Assembly (NCBI GenBank): GCA_012845835.1
Contig: JABAKD010000027.1
Coordinates: forward strand, 1,404,189 to 1,468,188
DNA: 64,000 bases
Origin: Undaria pinnatifida
Lineage: Eukaryota; Sar; Phaeophyceae; Laminariales; Alariaceae
Direction: 5' to 3'
Position 1 is the first letter of the stretch, and every line of letters begins with the position of its first letter. The notes under the pieces are model-generated. The model did no database searches. It was not told the origin of the DNA and was given only the letters and a program-made list of their open reading frames with translations. Positions 20,365 to 32,649 of the stretch are shown here, piece by piece. Made by a program: the position numbers and the translations under genes.

Positions 20365-21923
20365 TTACCTCCACCGTTGCCACCGCCGCCGCCCCTTGTT
20401 ACGCTTGCTGGTCGCGCGCGCCCTGCGTGCGTCACGCTCCTCGCGCTGCCGCGTCAAGCACTCCTCGAGCCAGTGGCCCACCTTGCTCTTGCACGTCGGG
20501 TGCGTGCACCTGGGACGCTCCTTGTCAGTCCGGACTCCCTTGGGGGACTTGTCGCCCTTGGGAGACTGACCCTTAAAGGAATTGCCCTTGGGCCCACCCG
20601 AGCCAAACCCTCCCGAGCCGGAACCCCCGGAGTTGGAGCCTGCACTGCCGGACGCAGCCCGCAGCGAGATTGCATCGTACTGATGGGCGATAGCGGTGCG
20701 GTTCGGGACGGTGGTGAACGACGTGGCACTGACGTGAGCATTGGTGCGACCAGTGTTAGAGCCAGTGAGGTTTGCGGCCTCAAGGCGACGGAGCTGAGCA
20801 ACAGCTTCAGACATTGTCTTGGGGTGTTGTTCTTGACTAGCAAGAAGCCTGATCCCCGGTACTACACCGTTGCGGAATAGTACGACGGACAGAGCAACGT
20901 ACGGAGAACGCCACAGGGTTACACGCTGGACGCACGCTTCAAAACGAGTACACTCCGATTGAAACCGGAGGGCATACGATGCGATGGTTTCACCAGAATC
21001 CATTCTGAACTCGGCGAGATGAAGGGCAGAGTCCTCTACGGAGTTAGAGGGCATGTGACAGTCGAGCAGTGCACTTTTCAGCTCCGACCGGTTCTTCGGC
21101 GCAGTGTGCGATCCCGGCGCGTCAGTGACTTCTGTGGATACAGCAGGGTTGTGCCAATTGAGACTGCCGTCCATTATGTGCTGGTACAACGTGAGAACTG
21201 GTACATCACAGATGAGTGATATGTGCTCGAATGCAACCTCGTCGGAGAGTTGACTAAATCAGCATCAGACACCTGTAGATATTCCTGCTTTGACGCGAAA
21301 ACTGCAGACGGGACGGTACTGCTGTCTATCCGAAATGACATCGACGTCAGCGGAGCCGGTAAGACGCGAAACCTGGTTGACGTCCTGTGACGTGATTACT
21401 ACACGATCAGACTTAGGCGACAAAACTTCAGCGAATGCCGGCGCAAGTGACGAGACGGAGGTCTCCTGCTGCTGTACAGAAGCGGCAGGAGACGACGACT
21501 TAGACTCGGAGCTATCTAAGCTTACCAGACGGCTCATCAGCTCCATTGTTTGCGGTGACAGCTTCGCAATCTCGCCAGAGTCCAGCTTGGCGATGTCCTT
21601 GTTCACGATGGACTGAAGTAGGTTGACGGTGGAGTCTATGTTAGAAGGACCGGAACGAACCGGAGTGATGTTCGTCTCGTGGAAGCCGGAAGCACCTACG
21701 GCGTTGTTGCGTCCACGCCCATGGTGCTCGCGGAGGAAGATCCGTCCGCGGTCGCCTCGGCGGCAGTGCCGTCGCTGGTTGCGGCAGTGCCGTCGATATT
21801 AAGCTCAAAGGGGTTGGCGGGGTTGTCACCAGCGGCGCTATTGGTGGTGACCACAGTCCCGTCGGCAGGGGGAGCGGGCTGTTGGTCCGGGTTGTCCACA
21901 TTTCCTCCGTAGTTGTCGAACAT
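20365..21923 (-). pseudogene. gypsy-1 Gag, frameshifted
   Basis: Coding starts at an ATG at 21921-21923 (MFDNYGG...). It continues through three frames: 21696-21923, then about 21265-21700, then 20365-21189, so at least two frameshifts are needed. The first part is acidic and rich in Ala, Thr and Ser. The middle is helical with a capsid-like segment (LHLAEFRMDSGETIASYALRF at about 21020-20950). The C-terminal part has a Gly/Ser-rich linker and a Cys-His cluster, CTHPTC...GHW...EC, which resembles a zinc knuckle with altered spacing, followed by a very basic tail. This is the nucleic-acid-packaging protein of the element. No start is shared with a neighbour; Gag simply leads into the protease region. 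Confidence 0.75.
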
Positions 21924-21961
21924 GGCTGAGATTAACTCGAGAAAGGCTCAATCAAAAGACT

Positions 21962-21976
21962 GCCGTCTGAACGCCA
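21962..21976 (-). other. gypsy-1 primer-binding site
   Basis: On the minus strand TGGCGTTCAGACGGC lies one to two bases inside the 5' LTR. The TGG start fits the CCA end of a tRNA. I cannot name the tRNA from sequence alone. Confidence 0.55.
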
Positions 21977-21977
21977 A

Positions 21978-22407
21978 TAAGGGTTAGTTCTCGAGAACAC
22001 CGCAGGGAGGTGTGAATATCCAACAATGCGTGTACAAATGTCCCTCTCAGGCAACGGTCGCAGAATGTGGGCGGTGTTGACGATCACCGGACAAATAGAA
22101 GTGCCCAGTAAAGAGACAGAATGTCAGGTTGAGATGGGGGCAGAAGGAAGAGTGAGAGGTGTGCGAGGGCGCGCCGTTACACTCCTCTCGGATAAAAGCA
22201 ACGGGCAACGAGCTGAGGAAGCGTCTGGGAAGACGTCTTGAGGTTCTTCGGGATGTTGTACCCTTCCTCGTGGCTCGGAGCGTTGGCGATAACGACATCG
22301 CTCCGAGAGACGATCTTCCTAGGAGAACGTGCGGAACGGTCCCAAAGATTATAGGATTTGTGGTCAGACGCAAGTAGGCAGGTTGGGTTCAGAGCATTGT
22401 GACCCAC
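21978..22407 (-). repeat. gypsy-1 5' LTR
   Basis: 430 bp partner of the LTR at 5804-6259. The inverted repeat CTCGGAGCG/CGCTCCGAG is conserved here at 22274-22282 and 22299-22307. Directly inside the element the minus strand reads TTGGCGTTCAGACGGC, which starts with TGG as a primer-binding site should. Confidence 0.92.
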
Positions 22408-22412
22408 GCCAA
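22408..22412. repeat. Target-site duplication of gypsy-1, right copy (GCCAA)
   Basis: GCCAA follows the LTR terminus GTGACCCAC and matches 5799-5803. Confidence 0.85.
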
Positions 22413-22639
22413 CAGCGACTATTTTCGTGAAGTAATTGAAGTAACCTCAAATCCAGACCACGGATAGAAAAAACGCAAAATATTGAATGCAGCAACCAAC
22501 AAATACTATATGTGCGTCCATGTCGTCCTCACCCTACCCTCTCGAGCCACCAGGGACAAGTTCCTCTCCCCATGCACCTCCGAAAAAGCCTCAAACGGTA
22601 AATTACCGTTTTAATCCGCGGTCAATTTTGATGTCTGGT
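22413..22639. other. Right flank of gypsy-1, nothing recognised
   Basis: Host-side sequence after the target duplication. No gene or repeat was identified. Confidence 0.4.
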
Positions 22640-23065
22640 TCGTAACTGCTGCCCGTATGTTTCAACGCGCAGAAAGTTGTGCGGTGTTGCTACATTCGAA
22701 ACACCCCTGTTCTCCTCACAACTGTCTGCGTGTCCGACACAATATTTCAATTCGCTAACCAAATACATATGCACCACACAACGCTCGGAGCAGAATAAAT
22801 CCCAAGGCGTCTCTTTCGCCAGGAAACGTTCCACAATACTGGCTTGTATTCATATAGACTACCAGCAGCCGTCAGGGTTGCTATCGCCAATATCTGTCAT
22901 TCTGCTACAATTTCGTGGGCTGTTTGTTACTCCGCCTTACGTGTTGTTCAAGCATGCACAACTCAGAGTCAATCACACTGCTGCTGCTGTTATAACATGT
23001 GATACCACGCATACATGAGCACAGCAGTACAAGCATGCTTTCGGATTCCTTCGTATCTTCCGCGT
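22640..23065 (-). repeat. Inverted copy of the 0.6-1.8 kb repeat family
   Basis: Its reverse complement matches 600-960: a GTGCTCATGTATGCGTGGTA word, the TGTGA...GACTCTGAG block and a CACGAAAT block. The left part has the reverse complement of the ATGAATACAGGC unit of the array. Similarity is patchy, so the copies are old. Confidence 0.75.
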
Positions 23066-23320
23066 TTTTCTTCCGTTCAGGTTCGAGATATCCACACCTC
23101 GGATAACGTAACTATCAACGTTTGACGTACTTGCAAATGTTACGGATCAGCCAAAAATCAGAAAATAAATCAAGAACAACAGCGGCCTCTCACCGGCCGA
23201 ACCCCCTCTACAAAACACACCGGATAAAACCTGCCACCGCTGCCGCTGCCCTCGGATCAGCGACAAAAATGGTAGCATTTCGTTACTATTATACGTTAAC
23301 TACTTTCTGGGTTGTGTGAT
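23066..23320. other. No gene seen
   Basis: Short frames only. No recognised features. Confidence 0.4.
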
Positions 23321-23730
23321 AACACTGTGTTAGTATGTTGTGCTATTAACGGGCGGTCGACTAACATAATGTTAGTGTGTTACCTTGATCCCGTATTAAA
23401 TGCAGTATACGTGTTACGGTGTTAGGTAGGCAGCCCATAAGAATTAGCACTATGTTAGTGTGTTAGCGGTATTCCTAATGGCTATCGTAACACGCGTTTG
23501 AAGAGGTAAAGTACATGGCGTTGACATTATCTTACCGTATTAGCGACAACAACAGTCAATTAAACGTTGACATTATGTTAGCGTGTTAGCGGCAGCAGTC
23601 TGTAGCGAGTAACGTTACGTTAGGGTGTTAATGGAATTCTTACTTGTTACCGTAACATAATTCAGACGGATAACGCAATATGTCATGCCGGATAAAACGC
23701 CTGCATAACACTGCTGTTAGTGTGGTAGTG
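23321..23730. repeat. Irregular repeats of a TTAGTGTGTTA-like motif
   Basis: Variants of ATGTTAGTGTGTTAGC recur about eight times at uneven spacing, for example near 23337, 23365, 23452, 23576, 23612 and 23717. They alternate with the reverse-type word TAACATAA. Interpretation is open; it may be a decayed minisatellite. Confidence 0.6.
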
Positions 23731-23899
23731 GAAGTACTAGTGGCTGTCGTTATTGTCGTATGTGACGATACGACCTGGCGTGGTCGCAGACGTTGGTGTC
23801 GGCAGCAATCAAGTCAATCGAAGGAGCGTGCAAGATGCACCCGGCGGAAATACATATATATATATTTTTATATATAGAATAATTGTTGTTTTTGAGGAC

Positions 23900-26800
23900 A
23901 GGGGTTTGGTCAGCAGTTGTTTACGTCTCGGCCTCAGTAGCGGATTATTGGAACTGAAATTCCTCGGTCAAATCGCTTCGTTCGAGCACCGTCTTCGGGG
24001 GGAAGCTCCGACGCCCCTCGCCCTGCCTTGTCCATGCTGCACCTCGACGTGAACGCGGATAGGCGCTGAGCGAGACAAGCGAGAAGTTGCTGAAACGTTG
24101 ACTTTTGAGAAAGTAGTCTCGAGGCTTCGGTTGTATCTTGACGTCTGCAGCGTCTGCAGAGGGTGATGGTTATCAAAATTGGCATAATTTCCAAACAGTA
24201 GTTGCTAAAGTTTAGGATTTTAGGGTGTTATACTTTCTCGAGCATTTGTTTTGCTTGATTGACGTCGGCAGGGCTTGAGCATTTGTTTTGCTTGACGCCA
24301 GCAGGGCTTGAACGAATAAAACACGGGACCGTGGTGAAGAATGCGATGCAAGAAGATTAGAAAGGCTGCAAGACGAACAAGATACGCCCACAAGAACGCG
24401 TGTTATACCAGCAGTAGATCGCTCTAATTAATCTTTTCTTTTGCGCTGGGTGCTGTTGAAGTGTTTCTCATTTTGAGCGTGCTTGGTCTGCACGTCAACA
24501 TGATATAGGCTCAAAATCGTTTTTTTGAGCGACCTATTAAGCAAATAACGTCTGCAGAGCTTGAACGAACAAAACATGGGAAAAGGTTTTTCAAATGGAA
24601 TTTGAAATGACATCATTTCCAAATTGATATCATTTGCAAACTCCTCTCCCAGGTAACCTGATATAGGCTTGAAACCGTTTTTTTCCGCGACGTATGATAG
24701 AAATAACTAGCCAAATTGCGACCGCGTAAATAATTGCGAGCTTAGTTAGGCTTTGATTCAATAGGTCAATGCTTTTTGCACGACCTATTATGCAAGTAAC
24801 TGGTCAAATTGCGTTTGTTTTGCTTGACGTCTGCAGGGCCTGAACGAAGAAAACACAGTAAATTGGGAGTTTGAAGAATGCGATGATAGAAGATTAGAAA
24901 GGCTGCAAGACGAACAAGATGAGTCCACGAGAACGGGTGTTATACCAGTAGTGGACCGCTGTAATTCGTCTTTTTTATTGCGGTTGGTGCTGTTGGAGAA
25001 GTGTTTCTCATTTTGAGCGTGCTTGGTCTGCACGTCAACCTGTTATAGGCTCATAACCGTTTTTTTGCGCGACCTATTATGCAAATAACGTTTGCAGAGC
25101 TTGAACGAATAAAACATGAGAATAATGTTTTTTCAACTGGCATTTTAAATAGCATTATTCCAAATTGACATCATTTGCCAACTCCTCTCCCAGGCAACCT
25201 GATATATGCTCATTTTTTTTTATATATATATACTCTATATACCAGATAGCAACAGGTAGCGGCATTATGATAGCATTCGAGGAATTGAATGACGAAGGCA
25301 TCGACAACGTGTTTCACGCCTAGAATACCGTCAGCAAGTCTCTTCACGACCAGACTATACAACACACAGACACAGTCACTCTGCGAGCCCCTCGGATGTA
25401 GATACTTTCATGCATAGTGTAGCTAGGGGATTGCAGATCCCCGAGAAGGCTGTACGCGGGGAGGGGTGGTTGTGGGCAAAAACAGAGAAGCTGGCTCAAT
25501 GCGCGCCTCTCAGTGGCTACGTAGAGAACATGCCGCATACATGGCCACCCCCTTGCTGGCCCTGGATGCTGGGTTGAGTCAAAACAACTAGAAAAGCACT
25601 CGAAACGCGTCTCTTGGTGGCCATACCAGAGGGTCAGTGTGGGTTCGAAATCAAATTCACGCAAAAACCGGCAGAAGTAAGTAGTCCACTGTTTTGCTAT
25701 ACCGATCTCTTGGCATTACTTTACATTCTACACGAGTAGACTATGTGTTGTGTGGTAATGGTGTTGAATCCAACAAGTTCAAGTGCTGCCCTGCCCGACC
25801 CATGCGGAGCCCTTGTATTTATATATAATGATTCTTTTGTTGAGAGGAAAGGCATTTGCTCAGGAGTTGTTTTCGCCTCGGCCTCACTATGGGATTCTCG
25901 AAACTGGAATTTCTCGGTCAATCGCTTCGTTCAAGCGCCGTCTTCGGGGGGCGGCTCCCACGCCCCTCACCCTGCCTTATTCATTCCGCACCTCGACATG
26001 AACGCGGATGGGGGCTGATCGAGACAAGCGAGAGGTTGCTAAAATGTTGTATTTGAGGAGGTACTCTCGAGCCTTCGGTTGTATCTTGACGTCTGCAGAG
26101 CGTGATAATTTCCTAAATTGACATGTTTCCAAACTGTATTTGCTCAAGTTTGAATTTACGGTGGTATTCTCTCGAGCATTCGTTTCGATTGACGTCTGAA
26201 GAGCTTGAACGAATAAAACACGGGAAGACATTTTTTAAATGGCATCATTTTCAAATTGACATCATTTGCAAACTTCTCTCGCAGGCACGAACAGCAAGTA
26301 AAAGTGCATCGCTCTAATTCGTCCGTTTATATTGCGTTTGGTGCTGTTAAGGTGTTTCTCATTTTGAGCGTGCTTGCTCTGCACATCAACCTGATATAGG
26401 CCTGAAATTTTATTATAGCGAAACATACGAGGTAAATAACTAGCCAATTTACGATCGTGTAAATATGGCGAGCTTAGTTAGGCTTTAGCCGATTAGGCGA
26501 ATGAACTCGAAATTTTCAGCGTCGTTTTTGTGGGTCGCATGAGAGACCAAGATGTGATTATGCGGGCAAGTATTCCGAATTGAATTTCTGCCCTATGCGA
26601 GCGAGTAGCATGCCAACAACCGCGAAAAGAAGTGCGAGCTTATTGCTGGGTTTTGACGCAATAGGCGAACGAAATCGGGATTCTCAACATCTTGTTTCGA
26701 GGTCGCATTAGCGACAACGAGGGGGTTATGCAGGCAAGTATTCCGAATTGAATTGTTACCTTATTGAAGCGAGTAGCACGCTATAAACCGCGAACAAAAT

Positions 26801-27480
26801 TGCCAGCTTTTAGCTAGGCTTTGACCCAATAGGCGAATTAAACCGGGATTTCCAGCCCCTTTTTTCGGGGTCGCATACGCGACCAAGAGATGGCAATGCG
26901 GGCGACAATCCTATGAACAAGAAATTAAAAGGTTACCAACCAATAGGAGTTGTGAAAAATGTGATGCAAGAAGATCAGACAGGGTTCAAGGCGAACAACA
27001 TACGTCCATAAGAGCGCTAATTGTACCAGCAGTAGATCGCTCTAACTCGTCCTTTTTATATTGCGTTTGGTGCTGTTCAATCGTTTCTCATTTTGAGCGT
27101 GATTGCTCTGTACGTCAGCCTGATATAGGCTCAATATAATATTTTTTGCGCGACTTTTTATGCAAATAACTAGCCAAATTACGACTGCGTAAATAATTGT
27201 GAGCGTAGTTATGCTTTGATCCAATAGGCGAATGAATGAACTCGGGATTTTCAGCGAGTTTTTTTTGGGTCATATAAGAGAGCAATAATAGGTGCTTATA
27301 CGGGCAAAAATTCCGAATTAAATTGTTGCCCTATGCGAGCGAGTAGCATGCATGCCAAAAACCGCGGAAATATTCGCTATTTTTTAGTTAGGCTTTGACG
27401 CAATAAATAGGCGAACGAAATCGGGATTTTCAGCCTCTTGTTGCGACCAAGAGGTGATAATGCGGGAAAATATCCATTAA
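23900..27480. repeat. AT-rich iterated dispersed repeats (~0.5-0.9 kb period)
   Basis: The phrase GTTTCTCATTTTGAGCGTG recurs at about 24459, 25001, 26354 and 27084. Each time it is followed by a CACGTCAACCTGATATAGGC-like block, a T-run and GCGACCTATTATGCAAATAAC. A second block (CGTCTTCGGGGGG...CACCTCGACRTGAACGCGGA) occurs at 23990-24060 and 25940-26010. Related pieces continue to about 28150. Short minus frames ending in HAQNEKH... are products of the repeat, not genes. Confidence 0.75.
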
Positions 27481-28490
27481 AAAGAAATGAAAAGGAAAGC
27501 AAACGATAAGAGTAGTTGTGAAGAATGTCGCTTGTGCTTCTCTGTAAGTAAGTTCTTCGTGTACTATGGAAGTAAACACGGAGGGGTTTCCAAGGCAACA
27601 TCAACGCCGCCTTCATTTTTCCCTTCCGCAAATTTGATAATTTCAACCATTCCGTCCAATGCCTTTGTTATTGATGCCATGTCCTCTTTCGTTCGCCTAG
27701 AAATGAAGCAGGTTCTCAATATTATTTTCGGTAATACCGAATTCAGTTTTGTTCCATCTATAGGCTACTTTTAATTGGGCGGCAATTCAAATAATAGAGT
27801 GCGTTTCGCCTATGGTTGCTTTGTTTGTTGGTATGTCTTTCTTCTGTCAAAGCAAACCTTCAGAATCTCATCATGTTCGTTTTAAACTCTTGGCAACAGT
27901 TACAGTTGAAACCTCAATGTCGAATTGGATAAATACAACTTATTTAGGCGAGTGCTACCCTGCCTTGTCCCAAAAATGAGCGCCGTCGAATGCCAACTTA
28001 TGATATTTAGAATCTCATGGTCGTATTGAACTCTTGGCATTTCTTCACAGTTCAATGTCGAATCGGACAGCTACAACTTTTTTTCTCGTCGAAATGCTGC
28101 CCTGCCCTACCCGAAGCATGGCCGCCTGCCGGCGCCCATGTGGAAAGCCCTTGTATATTGATATATTAACGGGCGCTTTCGGCCAAGATAGTAAAGCCTG
28201 CTGTGTGCAGAGTTCAGAGGACACTGAATACTGACGAGGGAAAATAGAAGGATGAGAGAAGAGTAAATAGGGTTGGGCCACCGACGTAATCTCTTTCAAC
28301 GTTTAGATTACTACTTCCAGAAGCCTCTGATCTCGATAACTTGACAACTCTACAACTCTACAACTCCACCATAGTACTTCGTACGATACGATCTTCTCGA
28401 ACTATAGACTAGTCTACAGCAGTAGTTGAACAGGTGATAGTCCCGCCGCCTTAATAGAAAATTTCTGCCAAGAAAGCGAAGTAACATATG
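27481..28490. other. Mixed repeat relics, no gene
   Basis: Contains a further partial copy of the CTGCCCTGCCC...CATG...GAGCCCTTGTAT block near 28100-28160, also seen near 25780. The rest shows no recognised feature. Confidence 0.4.
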
Positions 28491-30500
28491 ATCGATGTAT
28501 CATACAACAACAAATTATGAAGATTTAACACGTTATTTACTGCACTTAAAGACTGGGTTGCATGCTGCATCTAACATCAAACTTTCTAGAATAGTAAACA
28601 TTACAAGCCAGATGATATAAAGGGATGTCTTATTGCTTCAATCGTCAGGTTTGTCCCCTTTGAGGATTTATAGCTTCCGCGCACATATTGAAATGTCCCG
28701 CCCCCCGCCGCCCCCCCCATACCCTCCCCCTCCACTGACCCCTCTTGTTCATAAAAAAACCCCAACCCTCCCCCCCCGCCCCTCCGTCCCCCGATTCCCC
28801 CCCCCTTCCGCCTAGTTTGTCCAAACGCCCCACTCACAATCAAAATCGGCCTGAGTAATAAACACCTATACGCAGTTGATATCACGTCATTATCTTTCTG
28901 ACCATCCATGACGTGGTTTTCAATTATTTTCCCCCCAACCCCCCCCCCGACCCCCCTCCAACGCCCCCTCTTTTCCGACCACCTGCACGATCGCCTAGAC
29001 CTAGCACCACGCGTATAATAAGCTGCTACATATCTTTGATCTCACAGCCGGAGTGTATTTGAATATTATTTGTGACCTAAACCTCCTAAAAAAATATCAC
29101 CCCCCCCCCCCCCCCCCCCCCCTCTTGCTCTCCCTTACTCAAACGCCCCACCAAATATCGAAATCCGCCACATTAATAAACACTTAACGCACAGGATATC
29201 ACCTCATTATCTTTCGAGAGCCATCCATGCCGCTGTGTCCCCCCCCCCCCCCCGCCTCGAACGCCCCCTTCTTCCCCATCACCCGTACCATCGCCTAGAC
29301 CTAGCACCACACGTATAACAAACCCCTCACCTAAAGCCTTTCCTCCCCCCCCCCCCCCCCCTCCAACGCCCCCTTTTTTCCGACCACCTGCACGATCGCC
29401 TAGACCTAGCACAACGAGTATAACAAGCTGCTACATATCTTTGATCTCACAGCCGAAGTGTATTTGAATTTTATTTGTGACCTAAACCTCCTAAAAAATC
29501 TCACCCCCCCCCCCCCCCCCCCCTCTTGCTCTCCCTTACTCAAACGCCCCACCAAATATCGAAATCCGCCACATTAATAAACACTTCACGCACAGGATAT
29601 CACCTCATTATCTTTCGAGAGCCATCCATGCCGCTGTGTCCCCCCCCCCCCCCCCCCGCCTCGAACGCCCCCTTCTTCCCCACCACCCGCACCATCGCCT
29701 AGACCTAGCACCACACGAGTAACAAACCCCTCACCTAAAGCCCTTCCTCCCCCCCCCCCCTCCCCCCCCCTCCCCCCCCCGCCCCCCCCCCGCCCCCACA
29801 CACCCCACCTTCCCCCCAACCCATCCCAACCCCACCCCCTCGAACACTCCACCCTCTCTTTACTCACTGATTGTACGACTTACTCCAGGATATACATGAT
29901 AAACTGATGTATTATTTCCAAAACCGTCGCATTAATCCCCTCAAAATAATGTATAGCTTCCAGGCACATATTGAGCTGCCCCACACGCCCCCCCCCCCCC
30001 CCCCGCCCCAATCCTCCCCCCCCGCCCCCAATAGTATACTGGTGCCAAACCCGTCAGATTTATCCCCTCGAAAGGATTTATAGCTTACATGCACAAATTG
30101 CCCCCTTCCCCCCCCCCCCCCCCCCCCTCCTCCAAACCCGCTCGCTTTTGATCAAAACCAGGCCCCCACGTCCTTCAAAACTCCGCCCCACCCCCCTCAC
30201 CGGTTGTTCGACTTACAAGATTCACTTGATAAAAGGATACATTTCCCTTCACAGCTGTCAGATTTTGTCCCCCTCAGAAACGGGTTTTATAGTTTCAGCG
30301 CACAGACTGACAAAAATCACCCTGTTGACCCTGATAGCTACACTGTAGTTGTAACAGGAGTCGCCGACCTATATCCTTAATGAGGACACACAACTCGTAA
30401 TACGCGCGATCGGAGTATCACACACAGCTTGCAAAGACGAGTTTCGACGAATCGAGTTTCGACGAAATCTTCGATCTCACAGCTGGGGTGTATTTTCATT
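28491..30500 (+). repeat. C-rich modular repeat cluster 1
   Basis: Modules built round a core like TTTRTCCCCTYAAARGRTTTATAG followed by TTCCGCGCACA occur at about 28648, 29926, 30051 and 30255, each followed by long poly-C or C-rich tracts. A block of about 400 bp (TTGATCTCACAGCC...CCTAGACCTAGCACCAC) is tandemly duplicated at 29036-29435 and 29436-29840. The cluster ends with the full terminal block at about 30190-30500 (GTTGACCCTGATAGCTACAC...CACAGCTGGGGTGTATTTT). The whole arrangement is repeated at 45.76-46.75 kb. Confidence 0.85.
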
Positions 30501-31149
30501 TTTTATAATATATGTAACGCTCATATTTTACTTTCTAGATCTGACACGACCACGAGGAAAATAATGAACCGATCAATGCTACTGAACATTGCCTCGATAG
30601 GTGATAGTCTAAAACCCCTATCCGTGGTCTATCTTCACCACTTCCCCACAACGGAAGCGGGGTATCCACTTTTTATGCAATATCATGTTCCACTTGAAAC
30701 CAACTTACACACCAATCGGAGATACGACGCATGTCAGTTTCCACCGATGTGTAATGCAGACTTCCTCACGCAATTCATCACACTCGAATTAATGTATCCC
30801 GTGCTTTCAAACCTAATGAAGAGCTAACGCTAACGCTTTGTCTATACAATGACAGCTATAGGCGCCATTAAAATTTAAACTCGAAACCTTTCGTGCTACT
30901 GGCTCCACTGACGACACTGGACAGGTTGCGACCCGGCAAATTTACTGTTGCTCGTGCGACTCAAACAACTAACACACACACTCAACTTGGGTGATTAACC
31001 CGAGTGCACTAGTTATCCGCTAACCCAGACGGAATTATCCTACGGGTCATGATGCAGTAACTACGTAACCCCCCTTCCCCATCGGGGAGGAGTTTGTATA
31101 TAGTTGTTTTGGCAGGGTGGGGGAGAAGAGAGGCGGGGGGGAGGAGTTG
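30501..31149. other. No gene confidently seen
   Basis: A plus frame (30429-30827) of 132 codons has no recognised motif and begins inside the C-rich repeat. The remainder is unassigned. Confidence 0.35.
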
Positions 31150-32515
31150 ATATCTATATTTTGGGTTGCATACTACATGTAATATCAAACCTTCTAGAAA
31201 ATAAACATCACCATGCGGGTGACGTCAAGGGGTGTCTTCTTGCTGCAACCGTCACATTCGTCCCCTTCAAGGGTTTATAGTTTCCGCGCACATATTGAAA
31301 TGCTCGCCCCCCCCCGATCCCTCTTGTTCAAACGCCTCACCCGAAATCAAAATCTACCAGAGTAGTAGACACTACCAGCCAGCTGATATCGTCTCATTAT
31401 GCATCTAGCCATCCATGCCGTAGCTCCAACTCATCTCCGCCCACCCCCCCCCCCCTTTTGTTCCCCGCCCAGATCGTTGAAACGCCCCACTTACAATCGA
31501 AATCGGCCAGAGAAATAATACTTCTAAGCAACTGGTATCACGTCCTTATCTTTCTAGCTATCCATGACGTAGCTTTCATTCATCCCCTCTCCCCCCCTCC
31601 AACGCCCCCTCCTTGCCCACACCCCGCACGATCGCCTAGACCCAGCACCGCGCGTATAGCAAGCCCCTCCATATATGATTAATACGCGCGATCGGAGGAT
31701 CACATACAATGTTGCGAAGATCAGTGTCGACCAAATGCTTGATCTCATAGCTGGAGTGTTTTATAACATTATGTGTGACCTACACCTCTTGAACCCCCCC
31801 CCCCCCTTTTTTTTCATCCTCGCTTTCTCTTGCTTAAACGCCCCACCTACTATCGAAATCCGCCAGAGTAATAAACACTTCCACGCCCTGGATATCGCCT
31901 CGTTATCGTTTTAGAGCCGTCCATGCCGCTGCTGCAATTCCCACCCACCCCCGCCCCCAACGCCCCCTCCTTCCCCACCACCCGCACCATCGCCTAGACC
32001 TAGCACCACGCGTATAGCAAACCCCTACATCCATGCGACCTAAAGCCCCCCCCCCCCGGCCCCCGGCCCCGCCGGCACATTCCCCTCCCCCTCCCCCACA
32101 AGAAGGATTTATAGTTTTCACGCACAAATTGACCTGCCCCACCCGTCCCCTCCCCCCCCTCCTCCCCTCCCGCCCCCCTTTTGATCAAAATCAGGCCCCC
32201 ACGTCCTCAAAAGCTCCGCCCTCCCCTCACCGGTTAATCGAGTTAGAGTATTCACTTGATAAGCTCGTGCATTTCCTTCCACAGCTGTCAGATTTTGTCC
32301 CTCTCAGAAACGGGTTTTATAGTTTCCGCGCACAGACTGCCTAACATCACCCAGTTGACCCTGATAGCTACACTGTAGTTGCAAGGGGAGTCGCCGACCA
32401 ATATTCTTAATGAGGACACACAAACCGTAATACGCGCGATCGGAGTATCACACACAGCTTGCAAAGATGAGGTTCGACAAAATATTCGATCTCACAGCTG
32501 GAGTGTGTTTTATTT
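31150..32515 (+). repeat. C-rich modular repeat cluster 2
   Basis: It begins with the same GGGTTGCATACTACATGTAA-type lead block as 28555 and 45830. It has core modules at about 31246, 32100 and 32288, several C-runs, and a CCTAGACCTAGCACC block. It ends with the full terminal block at 32215-32515. Confidence 0.85.
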
Positions 32516-32530
32516 TGTATAGTATATTTT

Positions 32531-32649
32531 GAGGGGGCTTGCGGCAGCTGGATACATACCTGATAGACTACATGAAGTTTTTTGGCAAGGACATCCGGGA
32601 CAAGAGACTACATGGCGCGGAATGGGATATGTACCTCTCCGCCCGATAA
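32531..32649 (+). pseudogene. Short coding-like relic of unknown origin
   Basis: About 38 codons read GGLRQLDTYLIDYMKFFGKD...HGAEWDMYLSAR and then stop. The composition is protein-like and unlike the surrounding repeat, but the family is not recognised. It may be a remnant of the YR element fragment that follows. Confidence 0.3.

Larger units (their letters stand above)
5804..22407 (-). mobile_element. Ty3/gypsy chromodomain retrotransposon (gypsy-1), with two nested insertions
   Basis: The element is read on the minus strand: 5' LTR 21978-22407, gag, protease, reverse transcriptase, RNase H, integrase, chromodomain, long 3' UTR, 3' LTR 5804-6259. It is flanked by the 5-bp duplication GCCAA at 5799-5803 and 22408-22412. 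A copia element (6710-14445) sits in its 3' UTR and a solo LTR (17546-17981) sits between RT and RNase H. Removing both and their extra target copies leaves about 8.4 kb. Every domain is broken by frameshifts or stops, and several active-site residues are changed, so this copy is dead. The domain order (RNase H before integrase, chromodomain last) is that of chromoviruses. Confidence 0.93.

Noticed and set aside
28601-29867. Gly- or Pro-rich frames over C-runs
   Set aside because: Homopolymers read as poly-Gly or poly-Pro; not genes.
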